This document shows, piece after piece, positions 32,901 to 43,102 of a stretch of 64,000 nucleotides of DNA. The notes under the pieces were generated by a model. The model was not told the origin of the DNA. It saw nothing but the letters and a program-made list of their open reading frames with translations, and did not search any database. This DNA comes from Casuarius casuarius (Eukaryota > Chordata > Aves > Casuariiformes > Casuariidae). Both the position numbers and the translations under genes were made by a program. The stretch covers positions 636,979 through 700,978 of the forward strand of contig PTFA01000340.1 in the NCBI GenBank assembly GCA_003342895.1, given 5' to 3'. Within the stretch, counting starts at the first letter, position 1, and each line of letters begins with the position of its first letter.

Positions 32901-35900
32901 CCACCCTGCCAGATCTCTTGCTCAAGCAGGCAGCAGGACTAGGGGTGACAGTACAGCTTCCTGTGGAGGAAGCTGTCCTGGGAGAGCTGGAGGGTGGCTG
33001 GTCGTCAGTGGGTACCGGTGGGCTGGTCATGCTTTCTGCCAGTGCCACCCTGGGTTGCACTGCTGGGTCAGAGCATGCCCCGCTGCTGAGGGGTTTTGCT
33101 AGGTTGGTCCTGTTTGGGTTGCTGGCACAGTGAGGCGCAGTGAGTGACCATCCTGTGCTCACCGCCACTTCTGTCATCAGAGTGGCAGCCCAAGCCCAGG
33201 TTTCACCTTGGTGACTTGCTTAGGTCCCTGCTCCATCACTGCCTCTGCAGGCACAAACTTGGATCTGCCCCTTGTGCCAGTCTGGCACAGCCTTGGCCCA
33301 TCCCCCATCCTTATTCCCATTCCAATCCCCTTTCCCATCCCCATCCTCATCCCCATTCCTTTCTTCATTCCCATCTCTATCCCCATCACTATCCCCTCCC
33401 CATTCCTATCCCCATTCCTTTCCCCATCCCCACCGCCATCCCCACTCCCATCCCCTCCCTATCTCTATCCCCATTTCTATCTCCATCTTCATCTCCATCT
33501 CCATTCCCTTCCCCATCCCCATCCTTATTCCCAGCTCCATCTCCATTCCCATTCATTGCCATCTCTCAGCTCACTCTTCCTTCCTCCCCTCTCCATCCCT
33601 TGAGCATCCTGATTGCCATTTTTTCAGCCCTCTTTCTTGACTCCAGCAGCCTGCAGTTTTGGCATAGCACAGTCCAGGTGTCTTTGTGGCCTTTGGTCTC
33701 CTAAGGTCTTTCCTTTAGTGTCCTTGGGGAGAGAAGAGCCAGGGATGGGGGCGCTGCTTGGGGCTTATGTGTGCGGGCTCACTACAGGTTTCTGGAAGGC
33801 CACCTGCCCCTCGTCCTGCTCCAGCCCACTCCTGGCCTTCGTCAACTCCAAAAGTGGGGACAACCAGGGCGTCAAGTTTCTGCGCAAGTTCAAGCAATTC
33901 CTCAATCCAGCCCAAGTCTTTGACCTCATGAACGGGGGCCCGCACCTCGGGTAAGTGCCAGCCTGGGCACTCACTCTGGGCACACACTGCCGGGCTTGGG
34001 GGGATTGCATCAGCGTGGGCCCCACGCAGGAGGATGGTGCAGCCCTGAGCCCCCTCTCTCCTGCCCCTGGCCAGGCTGCGGCTCTTCCAGAAGTTTTCCA
34101 CCTTCCGGATCCTGGTGTGTGGAGGAGACGGCAGCGTGGGCTGGGTCCTCTCTGAAATCGATGCCCTTGGCCTGCACAAGCAAGTGAGCGGAAGCGCGGC
34201 TGCATGGCATCGCCGCGGCATGGGGCCAGGCAAGCTGGCTATATCCCAGCCCTCTCCCTAACACCAGCACCCATGGGGCAATGGGGTGACAGCCAGCCCC
34301 CTCTGCATGCCCAGGGTGCCGCAAACTCCTGGCATGGGTGGGTCGGGGTGCCGGGGACAAGAAGCGAGTGCTTGGCTAACATGGACCTCAGCTTCAGAGC
34401 GAGGGGTGTTACAGGTGGTTCCTGCTACCCCCTGGTGTGGGTGCCCAGGGCTGGGCCTGCCCCGATCCCCCAGCTTGCTCAGAGCACCCTGGGCCTTCTT
34501 CTGCAGTGCCAGCTGGGTGTCCTACCCTTGGGGACTGGCAACGACCTGGCACGGGTGCTGGGCTGGGGCAGCCTGTGTGATGATGATACTCAGCTGCTGC
34601 AGATCCTGGAGAAGCTGGAAAGGGCCACCACAAAGATGCTGGACCGGTGAGTATGGTGCGGGGCACTGGGGCTCCTATGGGGCTGGGGCAGAAGCATCTC
34701 TGCTCACCACTTGGCGTTGTCATCTCCTGTATCTCTCAGTCACCCCCCCACCCTCTCTGTCTGCCTGCATGTCCCAGGCCTTCGCCCTCTGCCAGGGCAC
34801 CGAGGGTGGGCAGGCAGGTGGCTGGGATGGGTGGCAGCTAGTGGTGGTCTCTGCTCGGCAGGTGGAGTGTGCTGACCTACGAGGCACCCAAGCAGTCTCC
34901 CCCAGCCATGAAGGAGGAGGAGAATGGGGACTCCAACATCCAGGTAGGACACTCTGGGGGCAGAGGGCTCTGTGTGGGGCAAGCTGGTCCCCTTTCAAGC
35001 CATGAGCTGAGACGGGAAGCACTTGCAGTGGGCTCACGTATGTGAAAGGGAAGGTTTGACCCCCAGAGAGGCTGTGCCTGGGGTCCTTGGGGAATCAAGG
35101 CCGCAGAGGTGCTTCCAGCTGGCTGGGCACAGTGAAACGAGTCTGGCAGGTCTCATTTCAGCACACACAGAGCCATCCCCCTGCACTGGGATGCACTTTG
35201 CCATCTGCCAAGAGGCAGGGTAGCTGGGAGACGCGGAGCTGACCTGCAAAGTTGGCAACGGAGGGACTATTTTTGACTCTTCCATGTACTCCCCCACCAG
35301 TTCTGTGCCTCAGTTTCCCTCCAGGTTTATCCTGCAAGGGCTAAGTGGGTGGAACATCCCCTCTGCCCAACAGCATGAATACCGTGTGCCTGCCTTTGGG
35401 GCTGGAGGAGGGCTGTTGTTCATCCTTGGTCCGAGGTGGACTGGGCAAGTCTCCACCCTGGATCGAGACACCCTGGAGGGTAGCACAGCCCCAGCTGTGA
35501 CCCCTGTCCCCCCAGGCCCAGATCTCCCACTACGCCGACTCCGTCGCCTTCCACTTGGCCAAGATCCTGGAGTCTGACAAGCACTCGGTGGTGATCTCGT
35601 CTGCAAAGTAAGGGGTGTGCTGGGGACAGGGGTGCAGGTGCCCACCCCCACCCAGGGGTGCTGAGCCCTCCCAGGATCAGATTAACACCCAGCTTGCCAG
35701 CTGTGGATGCCAGGCTAGCTGCCAGATAGTCCTGGCACTGCCCCACTGGAGCAAGGGAGGCTCGTCCCAACAGTCCCCCAAGGGATGGCACCCATGCCCA
35801 GCCGGTGGGTCTGTGCCCCTGCCACCATCCTGCCCCTTTCCTTGGCAGGTTCCTGTGTGGCACCGTGAACGACTTTGTGGCCGAGGTCGGCAGGGCTTAT

Positions 35901-38900
35901 AAGAGAGCTACTGAGAACAAGCAAGAGGCTGAGCTGATGGCACGGAAGGTGGGTTGGGGGGCAACTGGGGGCTGGGGAAGGAGACGGGCCCTGCATGCTG
36001 GGAGTATGACCCTGGACCGGTGGAGAGGCCGGCTAGACATGTCCTGGTACCCTGTGCTCTTGATGTGCGTGGCACATGGGGTGTCCATGAAAGCACGCCG
36101 TGCTGGCAGCGGGCAGTGGCGTGGCGTGGTGCAAGCGGTGGGCATCCCGCAGTGTGCCATGCTGAACGAGAAGCTGGACTCGCTGGTGCGGGAGCTGAAT
36201 GATGAGGCTCAAGCCATCATGGTCCCCGAGGGAATGTCACAGGCCACGCTGGCTGATGCCAAGGACCACGACAAAGAAAGTGGCTTCAACCCCAGCCCTG
36301 TGCCCCGCATTTTCAAATCCAAGGAGCAACTCATGCTGCGGGCAAACAGCCTCAAGAAAGCCCTGCGGCAAATCATTGAGCAAGCAGAGAAAGGTGAGGA
36401 GGTGGTGAGGGTCCTGAACCCGGGGCAGATGTGCCAGTCCAAGCCCTGCCTGGCGCTGGTCCCGGCAGTGAGCCTGCGTGATAGCAGGACACGGCTGCAG
36501 TAGCTTCTCACAGTGCCAGGCAGGGCAGCGCCACAGCCCGGGAGGCTGCACCCGGGCGCAGAGGGACAGGCACCAGGAGGGAGCAGACCCTTGGGTGCAG
36601 GCAGGCAGGACTGCTCCAGAGCGCGCTGCAACGCCTGTGTTTCCACCCAGCTGTGGACGAGCAGAACAAGCAGACCCAAGCCTACTGTGGCACCATGGGC
36701 CCCACCAAGAAGGACAGCTCGGAGGAGTGCAACAAGGAGGCGGAGAGGCTCAGTAAGGCTCTAACCGGGCAAGCTGTGTGTGCGGCATTGAGGTGGCACT
36801 GGGCTGAGCTTTGGGATGGGATGGGCTTGAGGTGGTCAGGGTGAGAGCAAATTTACTAGCAGCCGCCTCTCCTGCTCCGGCCAGGCTCGCGGCGGGAGAC
36901 AGTGACCTCCGCAACCTCCTCCATCATCCTCGACAGACCTGACACCTTCGGCACCTTGCAGTTCCCCGAAGACCCCAGCGCCCTGTGAGTCAGAGGCTGG
37001 CCCCTCCGTGGGGCTCTCGGCCGCTCTGGCTGTCCACACGTGCCCCTCGTGCGGCAGGGAGCACAAACAGGCAGCTCGATGGTGGGCTTTAACCACTGGC
37101 CAGCGCTGCCTCTGAGAACAGAACTGCACGTGGGCATCCTCCTCCTGGTGTCGCAGGCGTCCCCTGCCCTGAGCCCTCCCTGGCACCGTAGTGCCTGAGT
37201 GCCAGCCCCCTCCTGGTGACGTGAGCCACCACCTGCTGTGTTTCACGCTGGCAAACCCCCGGCCGGCATCTTGTAGATGCTGAAGTTGGGAGCACTGGGT
37301 CCCCTCCAGGCAGGTCCTAGGTGCTCAGTGGGAGTCACAATGGGGAGACCGAAGTGGCCACAGCTGCTAGGTCTCTGCTGGCTTGGGTAGAGCATCCCCA
37401 TGCCTGATGCTGGCAGCCCTTTCCTGATCCATGCCAACCCCCTCCCCTTGCTCACATTGCAACTCTGGCTATTTTTATTCTGCTCCCGTTTCCCAGTTCC
37501 ACCCCAGCAATCACCTGTGTGCGGCACTCTCCCAACCCACCTTCCCTGTCTGCTGCTTTCAGCCAATTCTCCGAGAAATGTGTCATGAATAACTATTTCG
37601 GCATCGGCCTGGATGCGAAGATCTCTCTGGAGTTCAACAACAAACGAGATGAGCATCCCAAGAAGTGCAGGTTGGCTGAGCCCCCAGCAAAAATGTGGGC
37701 AGCTTGGTCTCCTCTGGCTCTCTGGCTTGGGGACTTCTGAACCAGAAGGGACTGTCTGGAGCCCAGGAACCAAGAGGTCAGCTCAGGGCTGCAGCTGCAC
37801 CCAGAGCTGTTGCACTGATGCATAAGTGCCTCTGGATGCAGATGGTAACAAACTCACCATGGGAAGGGGAAGTATTGCTGTGAGGCTCCTGCTACAGATG
37901 CCCATGGGGCCTGGGATAAACCTGTGCTGGATTCAAGTGTGCACTAGTGTCAGGAGGTGCTCAGCGGGGTTTACTTGCTCTATACCTGGATGGGTGAGAT
38001 CTTGCCATGCCAGCATGGACTTGAGCGGGTCTTTAGCATGCCTGGGTGCCAAGCACTTCATCCTGCATCTCCTAGGAGGTGCAAGGCAGCACCCTGCCCT
38101 GAAAGTGAGAAAACTGAGGCACAGAGCAGGAACATGCCAGGTCTGAGCTCATCTGGAGTCCAAGCCTGGAGGGGAACTGAAAAGCTGGTTCCTGCCCTGT
38201 GCCTTCCCTCCAGTGCCTGAAACAGTGCTGGGGAGGTTCAGATCTTGTTTTTGGGAGCCTGAGCTGTCAAGGCTGTTGGGCTCTGGCTGCAGAGGGGACA
38301 GCAAGCTGCTGCCCTTGGCGAGGCTGCGCTATTGCTGGCTACAGCGCAGGATGGGCAGCGCAGTAGCCTCCATGGATTGGGGTGCGGGGTGCATGATCTG
38401 CGGTCCAGACTGGGTGGTTTTGTCCACTGCCCCATGGAGGGAGCACAGCCTGCTGCAGGGCAGAGGAGGGCTTGCTGCCCCTCTCACGCTGCCCGTTCTT
38501 CCCCTGCAGCAGTCGCACCAAGAACATGATGTGGTATGGGGTGCTGGGCACGAAGGAGCTCCTGCAGCGCACCTACAAGAATCTGGAGCAGCGGGTGCAG
38601 CTGGAGGTATGTGGGCAAGGGGAGCTGTGCCCCGGCGAGCGGGGCTGCGAGGAGACTGTGTGGGCGGGGAGGGCCAGCAGGGGCTGGCATCCTCCAGGCT
38701 CGGCCTTCTCTTCCAGTGCGACGGGGTGCCCATCTCCCTGCCCAGCCTGCAAGGCATTGCTGTCCTCAACATCCCCAGCTATGCTGGGGGCATCAACTTC
38801 TGGGGAGGCACCAAGGAGGACAACGTGAGTGTGAGCACTGTGGGGTGGAGAAGAGGGCATGGGTTGCCCTTACTGTGATCCTGGAGATCCTGTGGTCCCC

Positions 38901-41900
38901 AGGGTGGGCGGTGGTCTGAGATGTCCCTGCCTTGGTCACACATTGCAGGGGGGNNNNNNNNNNNNNNNNNNNNNNNNNNNNNNNNNNNNNNNNNNNNNNN
39001 NNNNNNNNNNGGAGGGAGGGGGTGGGTCCCAAAATGCTTGGGCCTGACCCCAGCTTGGGGGTCTCAGTTGTGCTGGCCCCCCGCAGAACTTCGGGGCTCC
39101 GTCCTTTGATGACAAGAAGCTGGAGGTGGTGGCCGTCTTCGGCAGCATCCAGATGGCTGTGTCGCGGGTCATCAATCTCCAGCACCACCGCATAGCTCAG
39201 GTAGGGTCTGGTGGGGCCGAGCAGGGACAAGGACTCTTTGGGACCTGTGTGTGCCCACGCTGATGCAAGTGAGCAGGAATGAGGCACTGCATGGTGACAG
39301 AAAGCTTTGGGACACCTCAGCCCCAATGCTCCAGAGGTCCTGTGGGTGGTGTGGGTCTGCTGGACTTCTGGCCTTGTGGCTGGCACCTAAAGGTCACAGG
39401 TGGTGGCAGGAGACTGTTCAGCCTCAGCACAGACGCTGAACCCCGCAGCGGGCAGTGCCAGCCTTGTGATGCCAGCCCCAGACTGTCTGCCCTGCAGTGC
39501 CGCATGGTGAAGATCACAATCCGGGGGGATGAGGGCGTGCCAGTGCAAGTGGATGGAGAAGCCTGGATCCAGCCCCCGGGAATCATCAAGATCCAGCACA
39601 AGAACCGAGCCCAGATGCTGACAAGAGATCGGGTGAGCTTTGTCCTCCAGCCTGTCCATGGGCCTGAGGGCCAGCCTTGCTCTGGGTTGGGCCTGGAGCA
39701 GAGGTCCACAGGACATCCAGGGAAAGCTCTTCTCCCTTGGCTTGGCCCCACTTGCCATGCATGGATGTTGGCACCATGTTCCCATTCAGCATCTGTCTCA
39801 CTCTGCCTCAGAAGCACCTGCATCTTTGGGACAGGATCAGCCGTTTGCATGCTGAGGTCTGGGGTCCTGGTAGCCTGTGAAGCCAGGCTGTGCTGGCAAG
39901 GGGAGGTCTAACAGGCATCCTGAGGGCCTTCCTCTTCCCCCAGGCATTTGAAAGCACCCTCAAATCCTGGGAGGACAAGCAGAAAGGGGAGAGCTACCGA
40001 GCAGCCGCCCGGCCCCGGCTCAGCTCCCAGCAGTCCATGGAGTACCTGACCGATGAGGAGACCGGCCTCTTGCTGCAGGTCTCACAGGTTGCCGAGACCC
40101 TCATTGCCAGGTCAGGCTGTGGGTATGGGGTGGGGGTGGAGGTGACTTCTTTGCTGCAGAAACTGAGAGCTGCAGCAAGGATGGACTCCAGGCAGTCAGG
40201 GGAAGTGGGGCTGCTTTACCGTGGGCATGGGGGATGGACACTGCTGCAGGCATCGAGAGTGCTAGGTCGGATGCTTTGCTGCAAGCACCAAGAGCTGCAA
40301 GGGAGGGATGCTTCACTGCAGGCACAGGGTGTGGGGAGAGAGACACTTTGCTGAAGGCACTGAGGGCTGTCAGCCTTAACATCCCCCCAAATCTCCCGAA
40401 TCCTTCTCTACTGGGCCACGTAGGTTGCAGAGCTGGGCTTGCCTGCCCTGCTCAGGTACCTGGGGAGATGGGGTGGGTGTCCACCTCCTTCCAGAGCTCC
40501 TGGGGTGTCTGTCCAGCCCCGCTCCCTGCAGCTGGGCTGATAGGTCCCATGAACTCTGACCTGTCTCACCCACAGGATCCACGAGGCCGCCAAGGCTCAC
40601 AAAGCCATGGAGCAGGAGCTGGCACACGCAGTCAACACCAGCTCACTGGCGCTGAGCGAGACCCTGTCCAACAAGGCCGCTGGCAGCCCAGAGGTAAGCT
40701 GGGGCTATGGGGAGAAGGGCTGGACCCCTGGCCCTACCAGCCTGGGGCCCAGGCGCTCAGGAATCCCGCCCGCCTTCTTCCAGTTTCTCAGCAGGAATGC
40801 AGCTGTGGAGGTGGTGCTGAGCATCAAGGCGCTGTACACTGAGACCAGGGCATTCCTGGAAGGGAAGGCGGTGAGTGCAGGGTCGGATAGCACCCCAAGC
40901 CCCCCAGTGGAGGGGTCCTCGCTGGAGCAGGGTACCGGGCCCCTGGCCAGTGCCCCAGTGCATGGCAGAGGGGCTGGGGACGGTCCCTGTCCCCCGCAGC
41001 TGGACTCGCCGCAGGAGGAGGAGGCACTGCACGGCCCTCTGAGTGTGCTCGGCCAGGAGCTGCAGAGGCTGCTAGACATCCACTGGCTGGTCCCCATCGC
41101 CCACTCTGCCGAGGAGGTGGGTGCATGGCAGACAGGGGGGTTCAACCCATGAGGCCACGTTGGATGGGTGCTGGAGGGCCACCTGGCTCCTCCTCCCTCT
41201 CCGCAACACTCCCATGCCTCTTTCTCACAGGAAAATGTTGGGACAGCCAACAAGGGCAGCTTCAAGCTTCGCCTCAACATCCCCAAGCCCAGGAAAGATA
41301 AAGACAAGGCGCCAAAGCAGAAATCCAACAGCGTCCTCCCAGGTAAAGGGGGTCTCACACCAGGGTGGGAGAAGGGAGCTTGAACTGCCCTGGCTCTCAG
41401 TCCTGTATGTGAGGGTTGAGGGGCTGAGTAGGCTCAGACCAGGGGGCCTGGGGACCCTAGAGCCCTCAGTGAGGAGGAAGGGTCAAAAAGATGTCCTGGC
41501 TGTGCTGGCAGAGAGAGGACTCCACCAGCCGTAAGGGTTAGTGGTTGGACCACCAGCAGGGGAGAAGGTCTTAACCTTGCCTTGCTGGCACACGTGCACC
41601 CGTGATGGGGTATCTACCATGCACCAACCCATCCTACTGCTGTTCTGCCACCAGCCTCAGGCTGCTCCAGGCCTGGGCTTGTCATGGAGGAACCATGGCA
41701 CACTACCCCTGGGAGGGTGGCAGAACCCTCCCAGCTGTGCAGGGGTGTCACAGGATCACATTTGTCCCTAGCAGCCCCTTAGAGCTTAATTTCACACACC
41801 CCCCCAGCATGTGCTGAGCCCCCCGGTACCATAACTGCACCACCTCCACTGCAGGTGGGAGAAAGGTGGGTTCTGGTAAAGCTCATCTCAGCCCTGCGGG

Positions 41901-43102
41901 TAAGTGCCTGCTCCATGGCTGTGGGCCTTGTTGAAGGGGAGAGGTGCAGTGTTAAGACGACAGATGTTTTGTAAGTAAACTAAGGAGAAGAGAAACCTCC
42001 TCTCCAGCCTGAGCTGCCTGTGACCTCAGGCCCTGCCAGAGCTGGGCTGGGCTGGGAGATGCTGGCTGCAGCCTGCTGCTGCCCTCAGCTGCCTGCTGCC
42101 TGCCTTGCCTTGGCCAGCTGCGTCTGGCTGCCTCGAGCAGGGCTCGCTGGACATCTGTGGTTTTCCTCCCTGCTAGCAGACAAGTGGGGCTCCGAGGAGG
42201 TAGCAGCTTGGCTGGAGGCACTCGGTTTAGGGGAGTACAGAGACATTTTTGTCCGTCATGACATCCAGGGCTCTGAGTTGATCCTGCTGGAGAGGAGAGA
42301 CCTGAAGGTACAAGACCCCTTGTCCCCCCTTTCTGGCCCCACTAATGGATTCCTAAACCGGGTAGCACCTGTGCCCCAGCTCCGTCCTCTTCCTCCCCAT
42401 CCCTCAGCTGGGCTTAGGCAGGGGATGTCGTAGGGAGGCACGTACTTACCCTGCCCCCCAGCACAAAGTGCTGCAGGGCTCACCTGGTATGGCTTGCTAA
42501 TGGTTGCATGCGGGCAGGGCTGGAAGCAGGGAGGGGGTCTTGCTTTGGGATCCCTGGCTTGCAAAATGCTGCCCTCCCCCCACCTCCAGGCATGGAGAGC
42601 TGCTTGCACAGGGGAGGGGGGGCTCTTGCTGTGCCCTCTCACTGCACGCAGAGGTGCTTACAAGGGGCAGAAGAGGCTCCCAGGAAGCCCTCCTGGTGGG
42701 GGGGGCGGGGGGGGAGAGATGCCTACAGGAAGGACAAAGGGCTCCTGGCAAGCCCTCTCCTGGCACAGGAAGGTGCTTGCAAGGGGGCGAAGGGCTCCTG
42801 CTGTACCCTCTGGCCGCATGGAGAGGTGCTTGCGAGCAGGACAAGAGGCTCTCAGCAAGCGTGGCAGCTGGTCACTGTGGGGCTTGACCACACTCTCACA
42901 CAGAGAGCAAGGGGAGCTGGACTTCGCAGCCTTTCCTTTCTGCCCCTCCCTTTCCCTGCCAGCAGGGGAGACCTGAGCCAAGGGCTGGTGCTATGAGAGC
43001 ACCAACCTGCCTTTCTCCTCCCTCCAGGACCTGGGGATCACCAAAGTGGGCCACATGAAGAGAATCCTCCAGGCCATTAAGGAGCTCAGCAGCGTGCCCT
43101 AG
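14754..43102 (+). CDS. DGKK: DGKK, type II diacylglycerol kinase with PH, C1, catalytic and SAM domains
   Basis: The enzyme phosphorylates diacylglycerol to phosphatidic acid at membranes, ending DAG signalling. Twenty-nine coding exons keep perfect phase: 14754-14951, 27457-27567, 28159-28239, 28550-28654, 29121-29253, 29506-29612, 30068-30193, 30650-30752, 33788-33950, 34075-34183, 34507-34646, 34862-34943, 35516-35607, 35849-35948, 36153-36393, 36651-36752, 36885-36984, 37563-37670, 38510-38606, 38717-38824, 39087-39200, 39498-39632, 39944-40110, 40576-40693, 40784-40870, 41000-41116, 41231-41342, 42180-42307, 43028-43102. The total is 3459 bases, 1152 residues. Start: AAG ATG G context with an in-frame stop 21 bases upstream. 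The sequence resembles DGKD and DGKH closely; the DGKK call comes from the SHROOM4 and CCNB3 neighbours. Unlike human DGKK it has a SAM domain and no EPAP repeats. Confidence 0.92.
17749..17963. repeat. Minisatellite, 19-20 bp unit, about 11-12 copies
   Basis: The main unit is CTTTGGGGGTCCCCTGTGTG with G/C variants at the end. Two other unit types occur, one ending CCCCTGCACA or CCCCTGTGCA and one CTTTGGGATTGCATGC. They appear in the order main-second-third twice, suggesting duplication of a three-unit block. Confidence 0.92.
18840..18955. repeat. Possible ancient LINE/CR1-like fragment
   Basis: The stretch ATCTCGTGGCAGGCGGTTCC followed by ACTGCTTAACAGTCTGTGTC resembles the 'gagttccacagcttaa' portion seen in old CR1/L3-type 3' regions. 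The match is from memory and short. It could be unrelated sequence. Confidence 0.25.
20943..20969. repeat. (GGA)n microsatellite
   Basis: Eight near-perfect GGA/GAA triplets inside DGKK intron 1, purine-only on the + strand. Confidence 0.85.
24221..24272. repeat. Short tandem GATTGCAAAAA-like repeat
   Basis: Four TTGCAA words in about 50 bases (GATTGCAACAAATGGAGTTG, then GATTGCAAAAAA and GATTGCAAAAAT). The period of the best copies is 11-12 bases. Confidence 0.7.
27457..28654 (+). CDS. DGKK: DGKK exons 2-4, PH domain
   Basis: Exons 27457-27567, 28159-28239 and 28550-28654 encode residues 67-165. The PH domain starts at [20 protein letters not shown], continues with [13 protein letters not shown] and [15 protein letters not shown], and ends with the invariant Trp in [10 protein letters not shown]. 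In this family the PH domain supports membrane targeting. Confidence 0.95.
29121..30752 (+). CDS. DGKK: DGKK exons 5-8, tandem C1 domains
   Basis: Exons 29121-29253, 29506-29612, 30068-30193 and 30650-30752. C1a covers about residues 178-225, with [17 protein letters not shown] and [10 protein letters not shown], and has the zinc-binding His/Cys pattern. C1b covers about 250-300, with [17 protein letters not shown] and [17 protein letters not shown]. Then follows [17 protein letters not shown], leading into the catalytic domain. Confidence 0.95.
31518..31763 (-). CDS. Unidentified small minus-strand ORF inside DGKK intron 8
   Basis: The ORF encodes 81 residues starting [19 protein letters not shown] with a strong start context (GCC ATG G). 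Residues about 20-50 form a charged, helix-like segment with [20 protein letters not shown]. The tail ([16 protein letters not shown]) looks like non-coding or intron sequence, and a possible donor AG|GTATCG on the minus strand near 31541 could end an exon. A CpG-rich block lies just upstream on this strand. I do not recognise the protein. It could be the first exon of a nested gene, a retropseudogene fragment, or chance. Confidence 0.3.
   Translation of the reverse strand: MALTTEKKPRDGYPDSILMSNEKQMSHRLREAAKIIKEQGKKYLEEKNRFCSVEASWTPPERGREKGEGVSLARYRFSPSP
31800..32260. promoter_or_regulatory. CpG-rich block within DGKK intron 8
   Basis: Many CpGs (GGGGCCGGCGG, GGCGGACCCCGGCCGGG, GAGGCCGCGGCG, GGCCGCCCC) stand out from the surrounding intron. 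It could be the promoter of the minus-strand ORF at 31518-31763 or an alternative DGKK promoter. No count was computed. Confidence 0.45.
33296..33565. repeat. Pyrimidine-rich minisatellite (CCCATCCCCATTCC-like)
   Basis: About 270 bases of C/T-rich sequence built from 6-base steps such as CCCCAT, TCCCAT, TCCATC and CTATCC. The minus strand is a long series of GGGGAT repeats. It lies about 220 bases before DGKK exon 9. A plus-strand ORF here is a repeat artefact. Confidence 0.92.
33788..34943 (+). CDS. DGKK: DGKK exons 9-12, catalytic (DAGKc) domain
   Basis: Exons 33788-33950, 34075-34183, 34507-34646 and 34862-34943. The domain begins near residue 333 with [19 protein letters not shown]. The nucleotide-binding glycine motif GGDGSVGW is at residues 392-399, and [10 protein letters not shown] at 419-428. 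No catalytic residue appears missing. The domain then breaks off into the long insert that defines type II DGKs. Confidence 0.95.
35516..36984 (+). CDS. DGKK: DGKK exons 13-17, insert between catalytic halves
   Basis: Exons 35516-35607, 35849-35948, 36153-36393, 36651-36752 and 36885-36984, about residues 487-698. The text includes [38 protein letters not shown] and [20 protein letters not shown]. This charged, Ser-rich segment separates the catalytic and accessory domains in delta/eta/kappa-type enzymes. Confidence 0.88.
37563..39632 (+). CDS. DGKK: DGKK exons 18-22, accessory catalytic (DAGKa) domain
   Basis: Exons 37563-37670, 38510-38606, 38717-38824, 39087-39200 and 39498-39632. Diagnostic stretches are [71 protein letters not shown] and [19 protein letters not shown]. 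Exon 19 has a CAGCAG tandem acceptor at 38507-38512; using the first copy keeps the family length. A 57-base gap lies in intron 20. Confidence 0.94.
38954..39010. other. Assembly gap (57 n) in DGKK intron 20
   Basis: Flanked by GCAGGGGGG on the left and GGAGGGAGGGGGTGGG on the right, so probably an unresolved G-rich repeat. The flanking exons 20 and 21 are complete. Confidence 0.98.
39944..41342 (+). CDS. DGKK: DGKK exons 23-27, C-terminal helical region
   Basis: Exons 39944-40110, 40576-40693, 40784-40870, 41000-41116 and 41231-41342, about residues 886-1086. Exon 23 starts [16 protein letters not shown]. Exon 24 has [19 protein letters not shown], matching the delta/eta pattern. Exon 27 is lysine-rich ([20 protein letters not shown]). 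All splice phases agree. Confidence 0.88.
40145..40375. repeat. Diverged tandem repeat (about 45 bp) in DGKK intron 23
   Basis: Repeated phrases CTTTGCTGCAGAAACTGAGA, CACTGCTGCAGGCATCGAGA, CTTTGCTGCAAGCACCAAGA, CTTCACTGCAGGCACAGGGT and CTTTGCTGAAGGCACTGAGG, spaced about 45 bases, or about 100 between the first two. Confidence 0.7.
42180..43102 (+). CDS. DGKK: DGKK exons 28-29, SAM domain and C-terminus
   Basis: Exon 28 (42180-42307) encodes [19 protein letters not shown] and [20 protein letters not shown]. Exon 29 (43028-43102) encodes [20 protein letters not shown] and ends SSVP before TAG at 43100-43102. Together these form a complete sterile alpha motif, which drives oligomerisation in DGKD and DGKH2. 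The exon 28 acceptor is TAGCAG, a tandem site. Human DGKK is described as lacking SAM. Confidence 0.93.
42594..42870. repeat. Diverged tandem repeat (about 57 bp, 5 copies) in DGKK intron 28
   Basis: Units share GAGGTGCTTGCAAGGGG, then GGCTCCTGCTG or GGCTCCCAGGAAG, then CCCTC. Copies start near 42594, 42648, 42718, 42769 and 42821. A G run (GGTGGGGGGGGCGGGGGGGG) interrupts the second. The array sits between the two SAM exons. Confidence 0.78.

Larger units (their letters stand above)
30753..33787 (+). other. DGKK: DGKK intron 8 (3.0 kb) with CpG-rich block and minisatellite
   Basis: The intron separates the C1b exon from the first catalytic exon. It holds an unexplained minus-strand ORF (31518-31763), a CpG-rich block (about 31800-32260) just upstream of that ORF on its strand, and a pyrimidine-rich minisatellite (33296-33565). 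Nothing else was recognised. Confidence 0.7.
27568..43027 (+). other. DGKK: Remaining DGKK introns (91-839 bases, except intron 8)
   Basis: Introns 2-7 and 9-28 are short with canonical GT-AG ends. Those longer than 300 bases (for example 27568-28158, 28655-29120, 34944-35515, 36985-37562, 37671-38509, 40111-40575, 41343-42179 and 42308-43027) show no extra exon I recognise. Intron 26 (41117-41230) and other small introns are unremarkable. Repeats occur in introns 8, 23 and 28, and a gap in intron 20. Confidence 0.75.

Noticed and set aside
33144..33704. Plus-strand ORF of 186 codons rich in Pro, Ile and Ser
   Set aside because: It is a translation of the pyrimidine minisatellite.
42308..42433. 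Read-through of DGKK exon 28 into the intron as an alternative C-terminus
   Set aside because: The GTACAA donor is acceptable and exon 29 completes the SAM helix in phase, so splicing is the better model.
14754..43102. DGKD or DGKH instead of DGKK
   Set aside because: Domain content and sequence fit all three, but SHROOM4 and CCNB3 on either side are the human DGKK neighbours. A tree would settle it.
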